The position numbers were made by a program, and so were the translations under genes. Below, in pieces: positions 17,353 to 25,402 of a stretch of DNA of 64,000 nt. A model generated the notes under the pieces. It did not search any database. It was not told where the DNA came from and worked only from the letters and a program-made list of their open reading frames with translations. How positions within the stretch are numbered: position 1 is the first letter of the stretch; each line of letters opens with the position of its first letter. The stretch comes from Nocardioides marinus (GTDB lineage Bacteria; Pseudomonadota; Alphaproteobacteria; Rhodobacterales; Rhodobacteraceae): positions 62,001-126,000 of the forward strand of contig JAHVJD010000007.1 in the NCBI GenBank assembly GCA_019801415.1. The letters are read 5' to 3'.

Positions 17353-17367
17353 GTTCGCTATTTGTTC
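17353..17367 (-). promoter_or_regulatory. LexA (SOS) box upstream of imuA: GTTC-N7-GTTC
   Basis: Plus-strand GTTC at 17353-17356 and GTTC at 17364-17367, spaced by exactly 7 bases, match the alphaproteobacterial LexA operator (direct repeat GTTC-N7-GTTC). The box ends 17 bp before the imuA ATG and lies next to a TGTAAACT -10-like element on the minus strand. Confidence 0.8.
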
Positions 17368-17425
17368 TCAACATGCCTGCAGTCCTGCCCCGCATGCGCC
17401 ATGGCAAGGCACGCCCGGTCGCGGC

Positions 17426-17827
17426 TCAGCCTTCGCGCGGCACCACCGGGCCGTCCTGTTTCACCCATTCGCCAAAGCCGCCCTCGAGATGCAGGACCGG
17501 GTTCAGCCCCATCTCCATCGCGGTGCGGGCGCTGAGCGCCGAGCGCCAGGCGCTGGCGCAGTAGAACACATATGTCTTGTCCTGGTTGAAGATCGGCTTG
17601 TGGTAGGGGCTGTCGGGATCGATCCAGAATTCCAGCATGCCGCGCGGGCAGGAAAACGCACCCGGGATCATGCCACTGCGCTGCAGCTCGCGGATGTCGC
17701 GTAGATCGACGAAGACATAGGCGTCGTCCTGATAGGCCTGCTTTGCCTGCGCGACCGACAGGGTGGCGACCCTGTCGTTGGCTTCGGCCAGCAGCGCCTT
17801 GATGCCCTTGGTGATGGTCTGTGGCAT
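17426..17827 (-). CDS. Rhodanese-like domain protein
   Basis: Single-domain sulfurtransferase-like protein of 133 residues. The catalytic loop Cys lies in YCASAWRSALSA near residues 91-102 (CxxxxRS). The entry motif VFVDLRDIRELQRSGMIPGA is intact. Start MPQTITKGIKALL at 17827 follows a GGAGG-like site. Cytoplasmic; no signal peptide. It is divergent from the aldo/keto reductase and not obviously part of an operon. The sulfur donor and acceptor are unknown. Confidence 0.9.
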   Translation of the reverse strand: MPQTITKGIKALLAEANDRVATLSVAQAKQAYQDDAYVFVDLRDIRELQRSGMIPGAFSCPRGMLEFWIDPDSPYHKPIFNQDKTYVFYCASAWRSALSARTAMEMGLNPVLHLEGGFGEWVKQDGPVVPREG

Positions 17828-17949
17828 CGGGTCTCCTCCTGCTTTTTCGGCTGGCAGGCTGGCCGTTTTGGCGCCCAGACGCAAGCGGGTTGCACTTTTG
17901 CGGCATCCGCCTAAGGTCGCGGCCAAATCTGCATCAGAGGAACCGAGTT

Positions 17950-18993
17950 ATGAAAATGAACCCGTTGGGCCGCACCGGCATAATGGTGTCCGAGCTGTGC
18001 CTGGGCACGATGACCTTTGGTACCCAGACACCGGAGGACGAGGCGCACGCGCAGATCGACATGGCTCTGGCGCAGGGCGTGAACTTTCTGGATACGGCTG
18101 AGATGTATCCGGTCAACCCCATTCGAGCCGAGACCATCGGCGACAGCGAGCGCATTATCGGCAACTGGAATGCCGCGACCGGGCGGCGCGCTGAGTACAT
18201 CTTGGCGACCAAACATTCCGGCGAAGGCATGCAGCACGTCCGCGGCGGCGCGCCGATCTCGGCCGCGACCATCGCGCCCACCATCGAAGCCTCGCTGAAG
18301 CGGTTGAAGACCGATTACATCGACCTCTACCAGTTTCACTGGCCTAACCGCGGCAGCTACATGTTCCGCAAGAACTGGGACTATGACCCGTCCCAACAGG
18401 ATCGCGCCGCAACGCTGGCCAACATGGAAGACTGCCTGCAGGCGCTCCAGAAGGAGGTTGACCGCGGCACCATCCGGGCCTTCGGCCTGTCGAACGAAAG
18501 CGCCTGGGGAACCGCGCAGTGGTTGCGCCTGTCCGAGGAGATGGGTTGGCCGCGGGTGGCCTCGATCCAGAACGAATATTCGCTGCTCTGCCGCCTCTAT
18601 GACACCGATCTCGCCGAATTGAGCGTGAACGAGGATGTGGGCCTGCTGGCATTTTCGCCGCTGGCCACCGGGCTGCTGACGGGCAAGTACCAGGAGGGCG
18701 GGCTTCCCGAGGGCTCGCGCAAGACGATCAACACCGACCTTGGTGGACGTGACACGCCGCGGGTCTATGCGGCGGTGGATGCCTATCTGGATATTGCGGC
18801 GCGGCACGGACTGGATCCGGTGCATATGGCGCTGGCCTGGTGCCGGACCCGACCGTTCATGGCCTCGGCCATTTTTGGCGCCACCCGGCTGTCGCAACTG
18901 GAGCATGCGCTGAAATCCGTGGAGGTCGAGCTGAGCCAGGAGGTGCTGGATGAAATCAATGCCGCGCACCGCGCCCACCCGATGCCGTATTGA
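17950..18993 (+). CDS. Aldo/keto reductase (Tas / YghZ-like)
   Basis: NADPH-dependent oxidoreductase of 347 residues with the complete AKR tetrad: D48, Y53, K88 and H130 (DTAEMY, ATKHSG, FHWPN). The N-terminus MKMNPLGRTGIMVSELCLGT is typical. GLLAFSPLATGLLTGKY and the C-terminal FGATRLSQLEHAL belong to the cofactor-binding part. It resembles Tas/YghZ-type enzymes by its long loop after H130 (MFRKNWDYDPSQQD). ATG 17950 was chosen for the match to the family N-terminus. Confidence 0.92.
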   Translation: MKMNPLGRTGIMVSELCLGTMTFGTQTPEDEAHAQIDMALAQGVNFLDTAEMYPVNPIRAETIGDSERIIGNWNAATGRRAEYILATKHSGEGMQHVRGGAPISAATIAPTIEASLKRLKTDYIDLYQFHWPNRGSYMFRKNWDYDPSQQDRAATLANMEDCLQALQKEVDRGTIRAFGLSNESAWGTAQWLRLSEEMGWPRVASIQNEYSLLCRLYDTDLAELSVNEDVGLLAFSPLATGLLTGKYQEGGLPEGSRKTINTDLGGRDTPRVYAAVDAYLDIAARHGLDPVHMALAWCRTRPFMASAIFGATRLSQLEHALKSVEVELSQEVLDEINAAHRAHPMPY

Positions 18994-19142
18994 GGCTGGC
19001 CGCCCAAGTCGCGCCTGAGCGGCCGATCGTTCAAGGGCGGGCGGGGCGCGGCTCCCGCTCGTCCGGCGGGCATTGACATGCCCTTGGCCGGTTGGGCCCG
19101 GCGCTGCTGACGCAGCGCAGGCAGACGGTCGGGCCTGCGCAC

Positions 19143-20132
19143 TCAGTGCGCGGTGGGGCGTTCCTGCTCCCGCTCCTGCCGCAGTTCCCGCGCGGAGGTG
19201 CCATGGGCCGTGCGAAAGGCACGGGCAAAACTCGATTGCGATGAAAAGCCGGTGGCCATTGCCACTTCCATCAGCGGCAGGTTGGTGTCGGTGACAAGGC
19301 GGCGGGCCTCGGCCAGACGCAGCTGCAGGTAGTGGTCCTGCGGCGTGGTGTTGAGCTTGAGGCGGAACTGCTGTTGCAGGCTGCGCGGGCTGGTGCCCAG
19401 TGTCTCGGCAATCTGCGACAGCGGCAGCGGCTCATCCAGCGAAGCCTCCATCAAGGCATTGGCGCGCGCGGTCAGGGCGCTGTGCTTGTGGCCGCCCAGG
19501 CGGCTTTGTGGACGTGGCTCGGCGGCGGGGCCATCGTACAGGAACAGGCCGGCAACGCGGGAGGCAAATCCCGCACCGTGACGGGCCCCGATGATATGCA
19601 GCATCATCTCGATCGCCGGTGTCGCGCCGCCGGAGGTCATGCGGGCCTCGGAGACCGTGAACCGGTCGGTGCGGACATCGACCTCAGGGAAGCGTGTGGC
19701 GAAGTTGTCCAGATCTTCCCAATGGGTGGTGGCCGGGTGCCCGTCCAGCAGGCCCGCTTCTGCCAGCAGCCAGGGGCCGCCGTCGATGCCCGCGATCGTG
19801 GCTCCGGTCGCGGCGATCCGGCGCAATCCGGCCAGGAGGCTCGGCGTGGCATGCCGCGCCAGCTGAAAGCCCGCAACCACGATCAGCAGCTCGCAGCCCT
19901 CCAGCCGCGCCAGCGGGATGCTGGGCACGGTCAGCCCGCTGGTCAGCATCGGCGGTTCGTTGGTGGCGCTGATGTAATCCCAGTCGAAGGCCGCGCGCCC
20001 TGCCAGCCGGTTCGCCGCACGCATGGGGTCGACGGTGGCCGCGAAGGACAAGGTGTTGCATTCGTCCAGCACGAGAACCGCGGTTTTCAGCGGCCGGTGC
20101 TCCGGTTGCAGGATGTTTTTTGCGGATTTCAT
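19143..20132 (-). CDS. cdhR: GlxA-family AraC-type regulator (CdhR-like, carnitine catabolism)
   Basis: Protein of 329 residues: an N-terminal DJ-1/PfpI-like sensor domain (about residues 15-185, KTAVLVLDECNTLSF ... IIVAGFQ-like) followed by two AraC helix-turn-helices (about 225-320, with MEVAMATGFSSQSSFARAFR). GlxA-type proteins such as CdhR activate carnitine dehydrogenase genes. It is divergent from the carnitine cluster starting at 20266, which supports that role. Start MKSAKNILQPE at 20132 begins the conserved part. The symbol is by inference. Confidence 0.85.
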   Translation of the reverse strand: MKSAKNILQPEHRPLKTAVLVLDECNTLSFAATVDPMRAANRLAGRAAFDWDYISATNEPPMLTSGLTVPSIPLARLEGCELLIVVAGFQLARHATPSLLAGLRRIAATGATIAGIDGGPWLLAEAGLLDGHPATTHWEDLDNFATRFPEVDVRTDRFTVSEARMTSGGATPAIEMMLHIIGARHGAGFASRVAGLFLYDGPAAEPRPQSRLGGHKHSALTARANALMEASLDEPLPLSQIAETLGTSPRSLQQQFRLKLNTTPQDHYLQLRLAEARRLVTDTNLPLMEVAMATGFSSQSSFARAFRTAHGTSARELRQEREQERPTAH

Positions 20133-20149
20133 CAACTTCGATTCGCCTA

Positions 20150-20167
20150 GTGTAAACTGTGTTTCAC
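20150..20167. promoter_or_regulatory. Imperfect inverted repeat in the cdhR / carnitine divergent promoter
   Basis: GTGTAAACTGTGTTTCAC holds arms GTG(T)AAAC and GTTTCAC with one extra base in the left arm. It lies 18 bp before the regulator start and about 100 bp before the first carnitine gene. Possible GlxA-type regulator site; not verified. Confidence 0.3.
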
Positions 20168-20265
20168 GAGGCTGCGGCACAGTGGGTCTTAGCGCAAATC
20201 GGAATCTGGGGAGGAGCCTGGGGATAACCCGGGGCAAAACCCTGTACATCGACGGGAGAAGAAAA

Positions 20266-21183
20266 ATGCCGCTGGAAATGAACCGCGAGGTCTTCATCAC
20301 CTGTGCCGTGACCGGCTCGGGCAGCACCCAGGATCGCAGCCCGCATGTGCCGCGCTCCCCCAAGGAAATCGCCGAGTCGGCCATCGCCGCGGCCAAGGCA
20401 GGCGCCGCGGTGGTGCACTGCCACGTGCGCGATCCCGAGACCGGCGTCCCCTCGCGCGATCTGGCTCTGTACCGCGAGGTGACCGACCGCATCCGCGATG
20501 CCGAGGTGGACGTGGTGCTGAACCTGACTGCGGGCATGGGCGGCGACATGGTGTTTGGTGACACCGAAAACCCGCTGCCTTTGCAGGATGCAGGCACCGA
20601 CATGATCGGCGCCAGCGCCCGCGTCGCGCATGTGGCGGAATGCCTGCCCGAGATCTGCACGCTGGACTGCGGCACCATGAACTTTGCCGAGGCCGACTAC
20701 GTGATGACCAACACGCCCGGCATGCTGCGCGCCATGGGGAAGATGATGACCGATCTGGGCGTGAAGCCGGAGATCGAGGCCTTCGATACCGGCCATCTGT
20801 GGTTCGCCAAGCAGCTGGTGAAAGAAGGCGTGCTGGAGCCGAACGCGCTGGTGCAACTCTGCATGGGGGTGCCCTGGGGCGCGCCGGATGATCTGAACAC
20901 CTTCATGGCGATGGTCAATAACGTGCCCGACGACTGGACCTTCTCGGCGTTCTCGCTGGGGCGCAACCAGATGGCCTATGCGGCGGCGGCGGTGCTGGCG
21001 GGCGGCAATGTGCGCGTCGGCCTGGAGGACAACCTGTGGCTGGGCAAGGGCGAACTGGCACAGAACTGGCAGCTGGTGGAGCGTGCCGCGGACATCGTGA
21101 CCAACATGGGCGCGCGGGTGATCGGCCCGGATGAGGTCCGCGAGAAGCTGGGGCTGGTGAAGCGCGCGCCGGTGGCGAAATAG
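20266..21183 (+). CDS. BKACE-family enzyme (DUF849), probable 3-dehydrocarnitine cleavage enzyme
   Basis: Zinc-dependent beta-keto acid cleavage enzyme of 305 residues. The pair H51-C-H53 in VVHCHVRDPETG is the metal site of this family, and CAVTGSGSTQDRSP near the N-terminus forms part of the substrate loop. BKACE members condense beta-keto acids with acetyl-CoA; the carnitine-linked member converts 3-dehydrocarnitine to acetoacetate and betainyl-CoA. The neighbouring carnitine dehydrogenase-thioesterase makes that substrate likely. ATG 20266 follows GGGAGAAG; a second ATG at 20278 is possible. Confidence 0.9.
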   Translation: MPLEMNREVFITCAVTGSGSTQDRSPHVPRSPKEIAESAIAAAKAGAAVVHCHVRDPETGVPSRDLALYREVTDRIRDAEVDVVLNLTAGMGGDMVFGDTENPLPLQDAGTDMIGASARVAHVAECLPEICTLDCGTMNFAEADYVMTNTPGMLRAMGKMMTDLGVKPEIEAFDTGHLWFAKQLVKEGVLEPNALVQLCMGVPWGAPDDLNTFMAMVNNVPDDWTFSAFSLGRNQMAYAAAAVLAGGNVRVGLEDNLWLGKGELAQNWQLVERAADIVTNMGARVIGPDEVREKLGLVKRAPVAK

Positions 21184-21263
21184 GCCGCGGCGGAACTTGT
21201 GCTGGAGGCAGGCGTTGCGGGTTGGAGCCTATCCCCCAATTCCTGCCCCTGGAGACTGAATTC

Positions 21264-21824
21264 ATGACCGGCCCGATGACCCGTGCTGCCCTTGCCTTTT
21301 CCTTCGCGGCTTTTGCCCTGCCGCCAGCCGCTTTGGCGGAGGGCTATCGCGACACTGACGTGCCGATGGCGGTGGAGACCGGCCTGGATCTCTCCCGCTA
21401 CCTCGGCACGTGGTATGAAATCGCTCGGTTCCCCAACGACTTCGAAAAAGGCTGCGAGGGCGTCACGGCAGAATACAGCGCGCTGCCAGAGGGGCGGATC
21501 AAGGTCGTGAACACCTGCCGCAAAGGAGCACCTGACGGCCCCGCTGAGAGTGCGGAGGGCAAAGCGCGCGTTGTCGCGCCGGGCATGCTGGAGGTCAACT
21601 TCGTCCCCTGGCTGAGCTTCCTGCCGTTCACCTGGGGCGACTACTGGGTGCTGGATGTGGATGACGATTACCGGGTGGCCGTGGTCGGCACCCCCAATGG
21701 CAAGCAAGGCTGGATCCTGGCCAGGTCCCCCGAGATCAGCGCAGAACAGCTGTCCGATGCGAAATCGGTCCTGCGCGGCAATGGCTATGACATCAGGGCG
21801 CTGAAGATGGTGCCCCAGAATTGA
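21264..21824 (+). CDS. Lipocalin family protein (Blc-like), exported
   Basis: Protein of 186 residues with a signal peptide (MTGPMTRAALAFSFAAFALP, then PAALAEG). The lipocalin GxW motif GTWYEIARF lies near residue 50, followed by CEGVTAEYSALPEGRIKV and the C-terminal GWILARSPEIS. It lacks the Cys lipobox of E. coli Blc, so it should be periplasmic rather than lipid-anchored. It sits between the BKACE and carnitine dehydrogenase genes (12 bp before the latter), an odd place. A shuttle for a hydrophobic ligand is inferred. Confidence 0.88.
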   Translation: MTGPMTRAALAFSFAAFALPPAALAEGYRDTDVPMAVETGLDLSRYLGTWYEIARFPNDFEKGCEGVTAEYSALPEGRIKVVNTCRKGAPDGPAESAEGKARVVAPGMLEVNFVPWLSFLPFTWGDYWVLDVDDDYRVAVVGTPNGKQGWILARSPEISAEQLSDAKSVLRGNGYDIRALKMVPQN

Positions 21825-21836
21825 GGATCAAGGTGA

Positions 21837-23312
21837 ATGACTAAGACGGCTGCAATCATCGGCGGTGGGGTTATCGGCGGCGGCTGGGCCGCGCGGTTCC
21901 TGCTGAATGGCTGGAACGTGCGGGTCTTCGACCCCGACCCGGAGGCCGGGCGCAAGATCGGCGCGGTCTTGGACAACGCGCGACGCAGCCTGCCGGGACT
22001 GGGCAACGTGGCGCTGCCCGCCGAAGGCCAGCTGAGCTGGCACGCCACCATCGCCGAGGCTGTCGAGGGTGCCGACTGGGTGCAGGAAAGCGTGCCGGAA
22101 CGGCTGGAGCTGAAGCAGAAAGTCTATGGCGAGCTGCAGCAGCATGTGGGGCAGGGCGCCGTCATCGGGTCCTCCACCTCTGGCTACAAGCCCTCGCAGC
22201 TGCAGGACGGCTTTGCCAACGCCGCGCAGATCGTGGTCGCGCATCCCTTCAACCCGGTCTACCTGATGCCGCTGGTCGAGGTGGTCACCACCGAGGCCAA
22301 CAGCCCCGAGGTGATTGCCAAGGCCAAGGAGATCATCACCGGCATCGGCATGTATCCCCTGCATCTGAAGAAGGAGATCGACGCCCATGTCGCCGACCGC
22401 TTCCTCGAGGCGGTCTGGCGCGAGGCGCTGTGGCTGGTCAAGGACGGCATCGCCACCACGGAAGAGATCGACAACGCCATCCGCTATGGCTTTGGCATCC
22501 GCTGGGCGCAGATGGGGCTGTTTGAGACCTACCGGGTGGCGGGCGGCGAAGCCGGGATGAAGCACTTCCTGGCGCAGTTCGGCCCCTGTCTCAGCTGGCC
22601 GTGGACCAAGCTGATGGATGTGCCGGAATACAACGATGAGCTGGTCGAGCTGATCGCGGGCCAGTCCGATGCGCAATCGGGCCAGTATTCGATCCGCGAG
22701 CTGGAGCGGATCCGCGATGACAACCTGGTCGGCATCATGCGGGCGCTGGGCGCCAGCGATTGGGGGGCAGGGGCGTTGCAGAACGCCCATGACGCTGCCC
22801 GCATGGGCGAGGCGGGGCTTGCTCGCAGCATGGCGGAGGTCGACGACATCACCCAGCCGGTGCAGACGCTGAACCGCGTGGTGCCGCTGGACTGGACCGA
22901 CTACAACGGGCACATGACCGAAAGCCGCTATCTGGATGCCTTCGCGCAATCCACCGACCGGCTGATGGAGATCATCGGCTGCGATGCCGAGTATATCGCC
23001 AACGGCGGCAGCTATTTTACCGCCGAAACCCACATCCGCCACCTCGACGAGGTGCATGCGGGCGATCCCATTCAGGTGCGCACCCGCGTGATCCTTGGGC
23101 AGGGCAAGAAGATGCACCTGTGGCACGAGATGTTCTCGGGCGAGCGCCTGCTGGCAACGGGGGAGCATATGCTGCTGCACGTGGATCTGAAAACCCGCCG
23201 CTCGGCCCCGCCGGCGCCGCATGTGGAGGCCAATCTTGTCGCGCTGGCAGAGGCGCATGCGGCCTTGCCTTCGCCTGATGGGCTGGGACGCGCGATCGGA
23301 GCCGCCAGATGA
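21837..23312 (+). CDS. lcdH: L-carnitine dehydrogenase fused to a betainyl-CoA thioesterase
   Basis: Bifunctional protein of 491 residues. Residues 1 to about 320 are a 3-hydroxyacyl-CoA dehydrogenase-like fold with the NAD motif AAIIGGGVIGGGWAARFL and the HPFNPVYLMPLVEVV segment; it oxidises L-carnitine to 3-dehydrocarnitine. Residues about 345-475 are a hotdog thioesterase (PLDWTDYNGHMTESRYLDAF), expected to release glycine betaine from betainyl-CoA. Such fusions are known in alphaproteobacterial carnitine operons. The end overlaps the SDR gene by 4 bp. Confidence 0.92.
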   Translation: MTKTAAIIGGGVIGGGWAARFLLNGWNVRVFDPDPEAGRKIGAVLDNARRSLPGLGNVALPAEGQLSWHATIAEAVEGADWVQESVPERLELKQKVYGELQQHVGQGAVIGSSTSGYKPSQLQDGFANAAQIVVAHPFNPVYLMPLVEVVTTEANSPEVIAKAKEIITGIGMYPLHLKKEIDAHVADRFLEAVWREALWLVKDGIATTEEIDNAIRYGFGIRWAQMGLFETYRVAGGEAGMKHFLAQFGPCLSWPWTKLMDVPEYNDELVELIAGQSDAQSGQYSIRELERIRDDNLVGIMRALGASDWGAGALQNAHDAARMGEAGLARSMAEVDDITQPVQTLNRVVPLDWTDYNGHMTESRYLDAFAQSTDRLMEIIGCDAEYIANGGSYFTAETHIRHLDEVHAGDPIQVRTRVILGQGKKMHLWHEMFSGERLLATGEHMLLHVDLKTRRSAPPAPHVEANLVALAEAHAALPSPDGLGRAIGAAR

Positions 23313-24067
23313 GCCGGGTGTTGATCACCGCCGGTGGCTCCGGCATCGGTCGGGCAATGGCGACAGCATTCGCAGCGGCCGGTCACCAGGTCTGGGTAAC
23401 GGATGTGGATGCCGCCAGCCTTGCGGATATTCCGTCGGATTGGCGCGCAACGGTGGTGAACGTCACCGACGAGCCGGGCATGACGGCGCTGTTTGCTGCG
23501 ATCGACGAGACCTGGGGCGGATTGGATGCGCTTTGCGCCAATGCCGGTATCGCCGGACCGACTGCACGGGTCGAGGACATCGCGCTGGACGACTGGCGCG
23601 CCTGCGTCAGTGTCAACCTCGAGGGGGCGTTTCTTGCCGCCAAACATGCAGCCCCGATGATGAAGGCCGCCGGCTCCGGGGCCATGGTGCTGACGTCCTC
23701 GACCGCGGGGTTATACGGCTATCCCAACCGCGCGCCCTATGCCGCGGCGAAATGGGCCGTCATCGGCCTGATGAAGACGCTGGCGATGGAGCTCGGCCCC
23801 TTTGGCATACGGGCCAATGCCATCTGCCCCGGCGCCGTCGAAGGCCCGCGCATGGAAGGGGTTCTGCAGCGCGAAGCTGCGGCCAAGGGCATGACCCGGG
23901 ATCAGGTCTACGAGGGCTATGCCTCCGGCACCTCGATGGGGCGTTTTGTCGAAGCGCGCGACATTGCCAATATGGCGGTGTTTCTGGCGTCGGATGCCGC
24001 CCGGCTGGTCTCGGGGCAGGTGATCGCCGTGGACGGGCATACGGTAAACCCGGACCCCAAGGTGTAG
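23309..24067 (+). CDS. Short-chain dehydrogenase/reductase, last gene of the carnitine operon
   Basis: NAD(P)-dependent oxidoreductase of 252 residues. The dinucleotide motif is TAGGSGIGRAMA (residues 7-18), NAG-type motif CANAGIAG near 80, and the catalytic S ... YAAAK near 150 (PYAAAKWAVIGL). Classical SDR length and order. Translational coupling (ATGA) to the carnitine dehydrogenase gene places it in the same pathway, but the substrate is not clear; it might act on a carnitine-derived hydroxy compound or on D-carnitine. Confidence 0.9.
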   Translation: MSRVLITAGGSGIGRAMATAFAAAGHQVWVTDVDAASLADIPSDWRATVVNVTDEPGMTALFAAIDETWGGLDALCANAGIAGPTARVEDIALDDWRACVSVNLEGAFLAAKHAAPMMKAAGSGAMVLTSSTAGLYGYPNRAPYAAAKWAVIGLMKTLAMELGPFGIRANAICPGAVEGPRMEGVLQREAAAKGMTRDQVYEGYASGTSMGRFVEARDIANMAVFLASDAARLVSGQVIAVDGHTVNPDPKV

Positions 24068-24145
24068 GATCGATCCGGCGGGCGGAACCGTCTGCCTGCC
24101 GGTGGTGCTCACGGCAAGGGGGCTGGAGGAGCCGTCAGGACCAGG

Positions 24146-24173
24146 TCTGTCTGCCGACGCCTCGGCCGACAGA
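24146..24173. terminator. Hairpin between the carnitine operon and the XRE gene
   Basis: TCTGTC-tg-CCGA-cgcc-TCGG-cc-GACAGA forms an interrupted stem between two convergent genes. There is no T-run, so it is only a possible termination structure. Confidence 0.3.
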
Positions 24174-24218
24174 TCCGACACCCAGGCCATTGGGGTGCAG
24201 ACCGGTCGGTTTGCAGGG

Positions 24219-25082
24219 TCAGCCGCCAATGGCCGCCCGCAACGCCCTGAGCCGACCGGGCAGTTGCCGGGCGGTGATGTCGGCCTCCCGCACCAGGTTG
24301 TCAAAATGGCTGGTAAAGGTGCTGACCCGCTCCCTGTCGCGAAAGGCCAGATAATGCGTACCCGCATAGAACACGCAGAGGAGCGGGCCGAAGATGGTGA
24401 TCGGCGAGGAATACAGCCGCTTGGCGTCAAACAGGTAGATGCGCAGGCGCGGGTATAGCTGTTCGCACAGGCGTTCGAACTGGCAGAGCTGCTCCAGCCG
24501 GATGTCCAGCGGCAGCCCTTCGTAATACCCGACCGCATGGGCAAAGCTGTCCAGCTCGTACAGCGGCATCGCGATCTCGTAGTCCGATGGCGACTGCCGC
24601 ATCCAGGCCAACCTGTCCTCGGAGGCGCCGATGGCCTGGTCGGCGGTCCGCCCCAGATGTGGCGCGTATTCCCACTCCAGAAGGGCGCGTGTCTTCAGCA
24701 TATCGGGCAGGGCGGCAGGCACATGGCGGATCTTGTATCCAAGCGCCTCCTGGTGCCATTCAAAGATGCGCTCATCCACCAGTGCGCGCGGGGCTTCGGA
24801 CAGGCTCAGACTGGAAGCCAGAAGTTCTGCCGCGCTTTCAGGGCGATCCGACAGGCTGAGCAGCCAATCCGCTGAAACCCCGAGTGCCGCGGCGCAGGCA
24901 CCAACGACGTGCGCATTGGGCAGCCGCGCGCCTGCATCGCTCAGCAATTGCGAAATGGTGGACCGATCCACCCCGGTTGCGCGGGCGAGTGCACTTTGGC
25001 TGAGACCGCTGTCCTGCAAGGCGCGGTTCAGTCGCTGGCGAAACTGTGCGGCGCGCAGGCGTTTGTCGACTATTTCCTGCAT
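24219..25082 (-). CDS. XRE-family transcriptional regulator with large sensor domain
   Basis: Protein of 287 residues. A Cro/CI-type HTH occupies about residues 15-75 (QDSGLSQSALARATGVDRST, ISQLLSDAG). The remainder is a roughly 200-residue conserved region without a recognised domain (e.g. YEIAMPLYELDSFAHAVGYYE and FDNLVREADITARQLPGRL). It is divergent from a DUF2061-desaturase pair; a palindrome abuts its start codon, suggesting autoregulation. The effector is unknown; control of lipid desaturation is one guess from the neighbours. Confidence 0.85.
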   Translation of the reverse strand: MQEIVDKRLRAAQFRQRLNRALQDSGLSQSALARATGVDRSTISQLLSDAGARLPNAHVVGACAAALGVSADWLLSLSDRPESAAELLASSLSLSEAPRALVDERIFEWHQEALGYKIRHVPAALPDMLKTRALLEWEYAPHLGRTADQAIGASEDRLAWMRQSPSDYEIAMPLYELDSFAHAVGYYEGLPLDIRLEQLCQFERLCEQLYPRLRIYLFDAKRLYSSPITIFGPLLCVFYAGTHYLAFRDRERVSTFTSHFDNLVREADITARQLPGRLRALRAAIGG

Positions 25083-25086
25083 CTGT

Positions 25087-25098
25087 TGATAAATATCA
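25087..25098. promoter_or_regulatory. Palindrome TGATA-aa-TATCA next to the XRE start
   Basis: A perfect 5-bp inverted repeat with 2-bp spacer lies 5 bp upstream of the XRE start codon, where it would cover the ribosome or promoter region. Typical size for an XRE dimer operator. Confidence 0.4.
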
Positions 25099-25138
25099 CA
25101 ATCGTCTCTTTTTGTTAACTACATTCGGAATTCTGCAC

Positions 25139-25156
25139 ATAAGGGCTGCGCCTTAT
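25139..25156. promoter_or_regulatory. Inverted repeat ATAAGG-N6-CCTTAT upstream of the DUF2061 gene
   Basis: A perfect 6-bp inverted repeat of 18 bp lies 40 bp before the DUF2061 start in the divergent promoter region. Candidate operator, possibly for the adjacent XRE protein, though its sequence differs from the other palindrome here. Confidence 0.35.
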
Positions 25157-25195
25157 CCTTTTCCTGCAAAACCAACATCGAAAGCAGGAGGGTAT

Positions 25196-25402
25196 ATGGA
25201 GACGCGTAGCCGATCAGTGGTGAAGGCGCTTTTGTGGAATGCCATCGGGCTGGCGGTGATGACGCTGGCCGGGTTTGCGGTGACGGGGTCGCTGCGACAG
25301 GGGGGTGGGCTTGCATTGCTGAACACCTCCATCGGCTTTGCCTCCTACCTGGCTTACGAGCGCGCCTGGGCCCGGTTTGCATGGGGGCGGCGCGATGGCT
25401 GA
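25196..25402 (+). CDS. DUF2061 small membrane protein
   Basis: Protein of 68 residues with two hydrophobic segments (ALLWNAIGLAVMTLAGF and GGLALLNTSIGFASYLAYE). DUF2061 is a short inner-membrane family of unknown function. Start METRSRSVV at 25196 follows GGAGGG. Its end overlaps the desaturase start by 8 bp, so the two are coupled. Confidence 0.85.
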   Translation: METRSRSVVKALLWNAIGLAVMTLAGFAVTGSLRQGGGLALLNTSIGFASYLAYERAWARFAWGRRDG

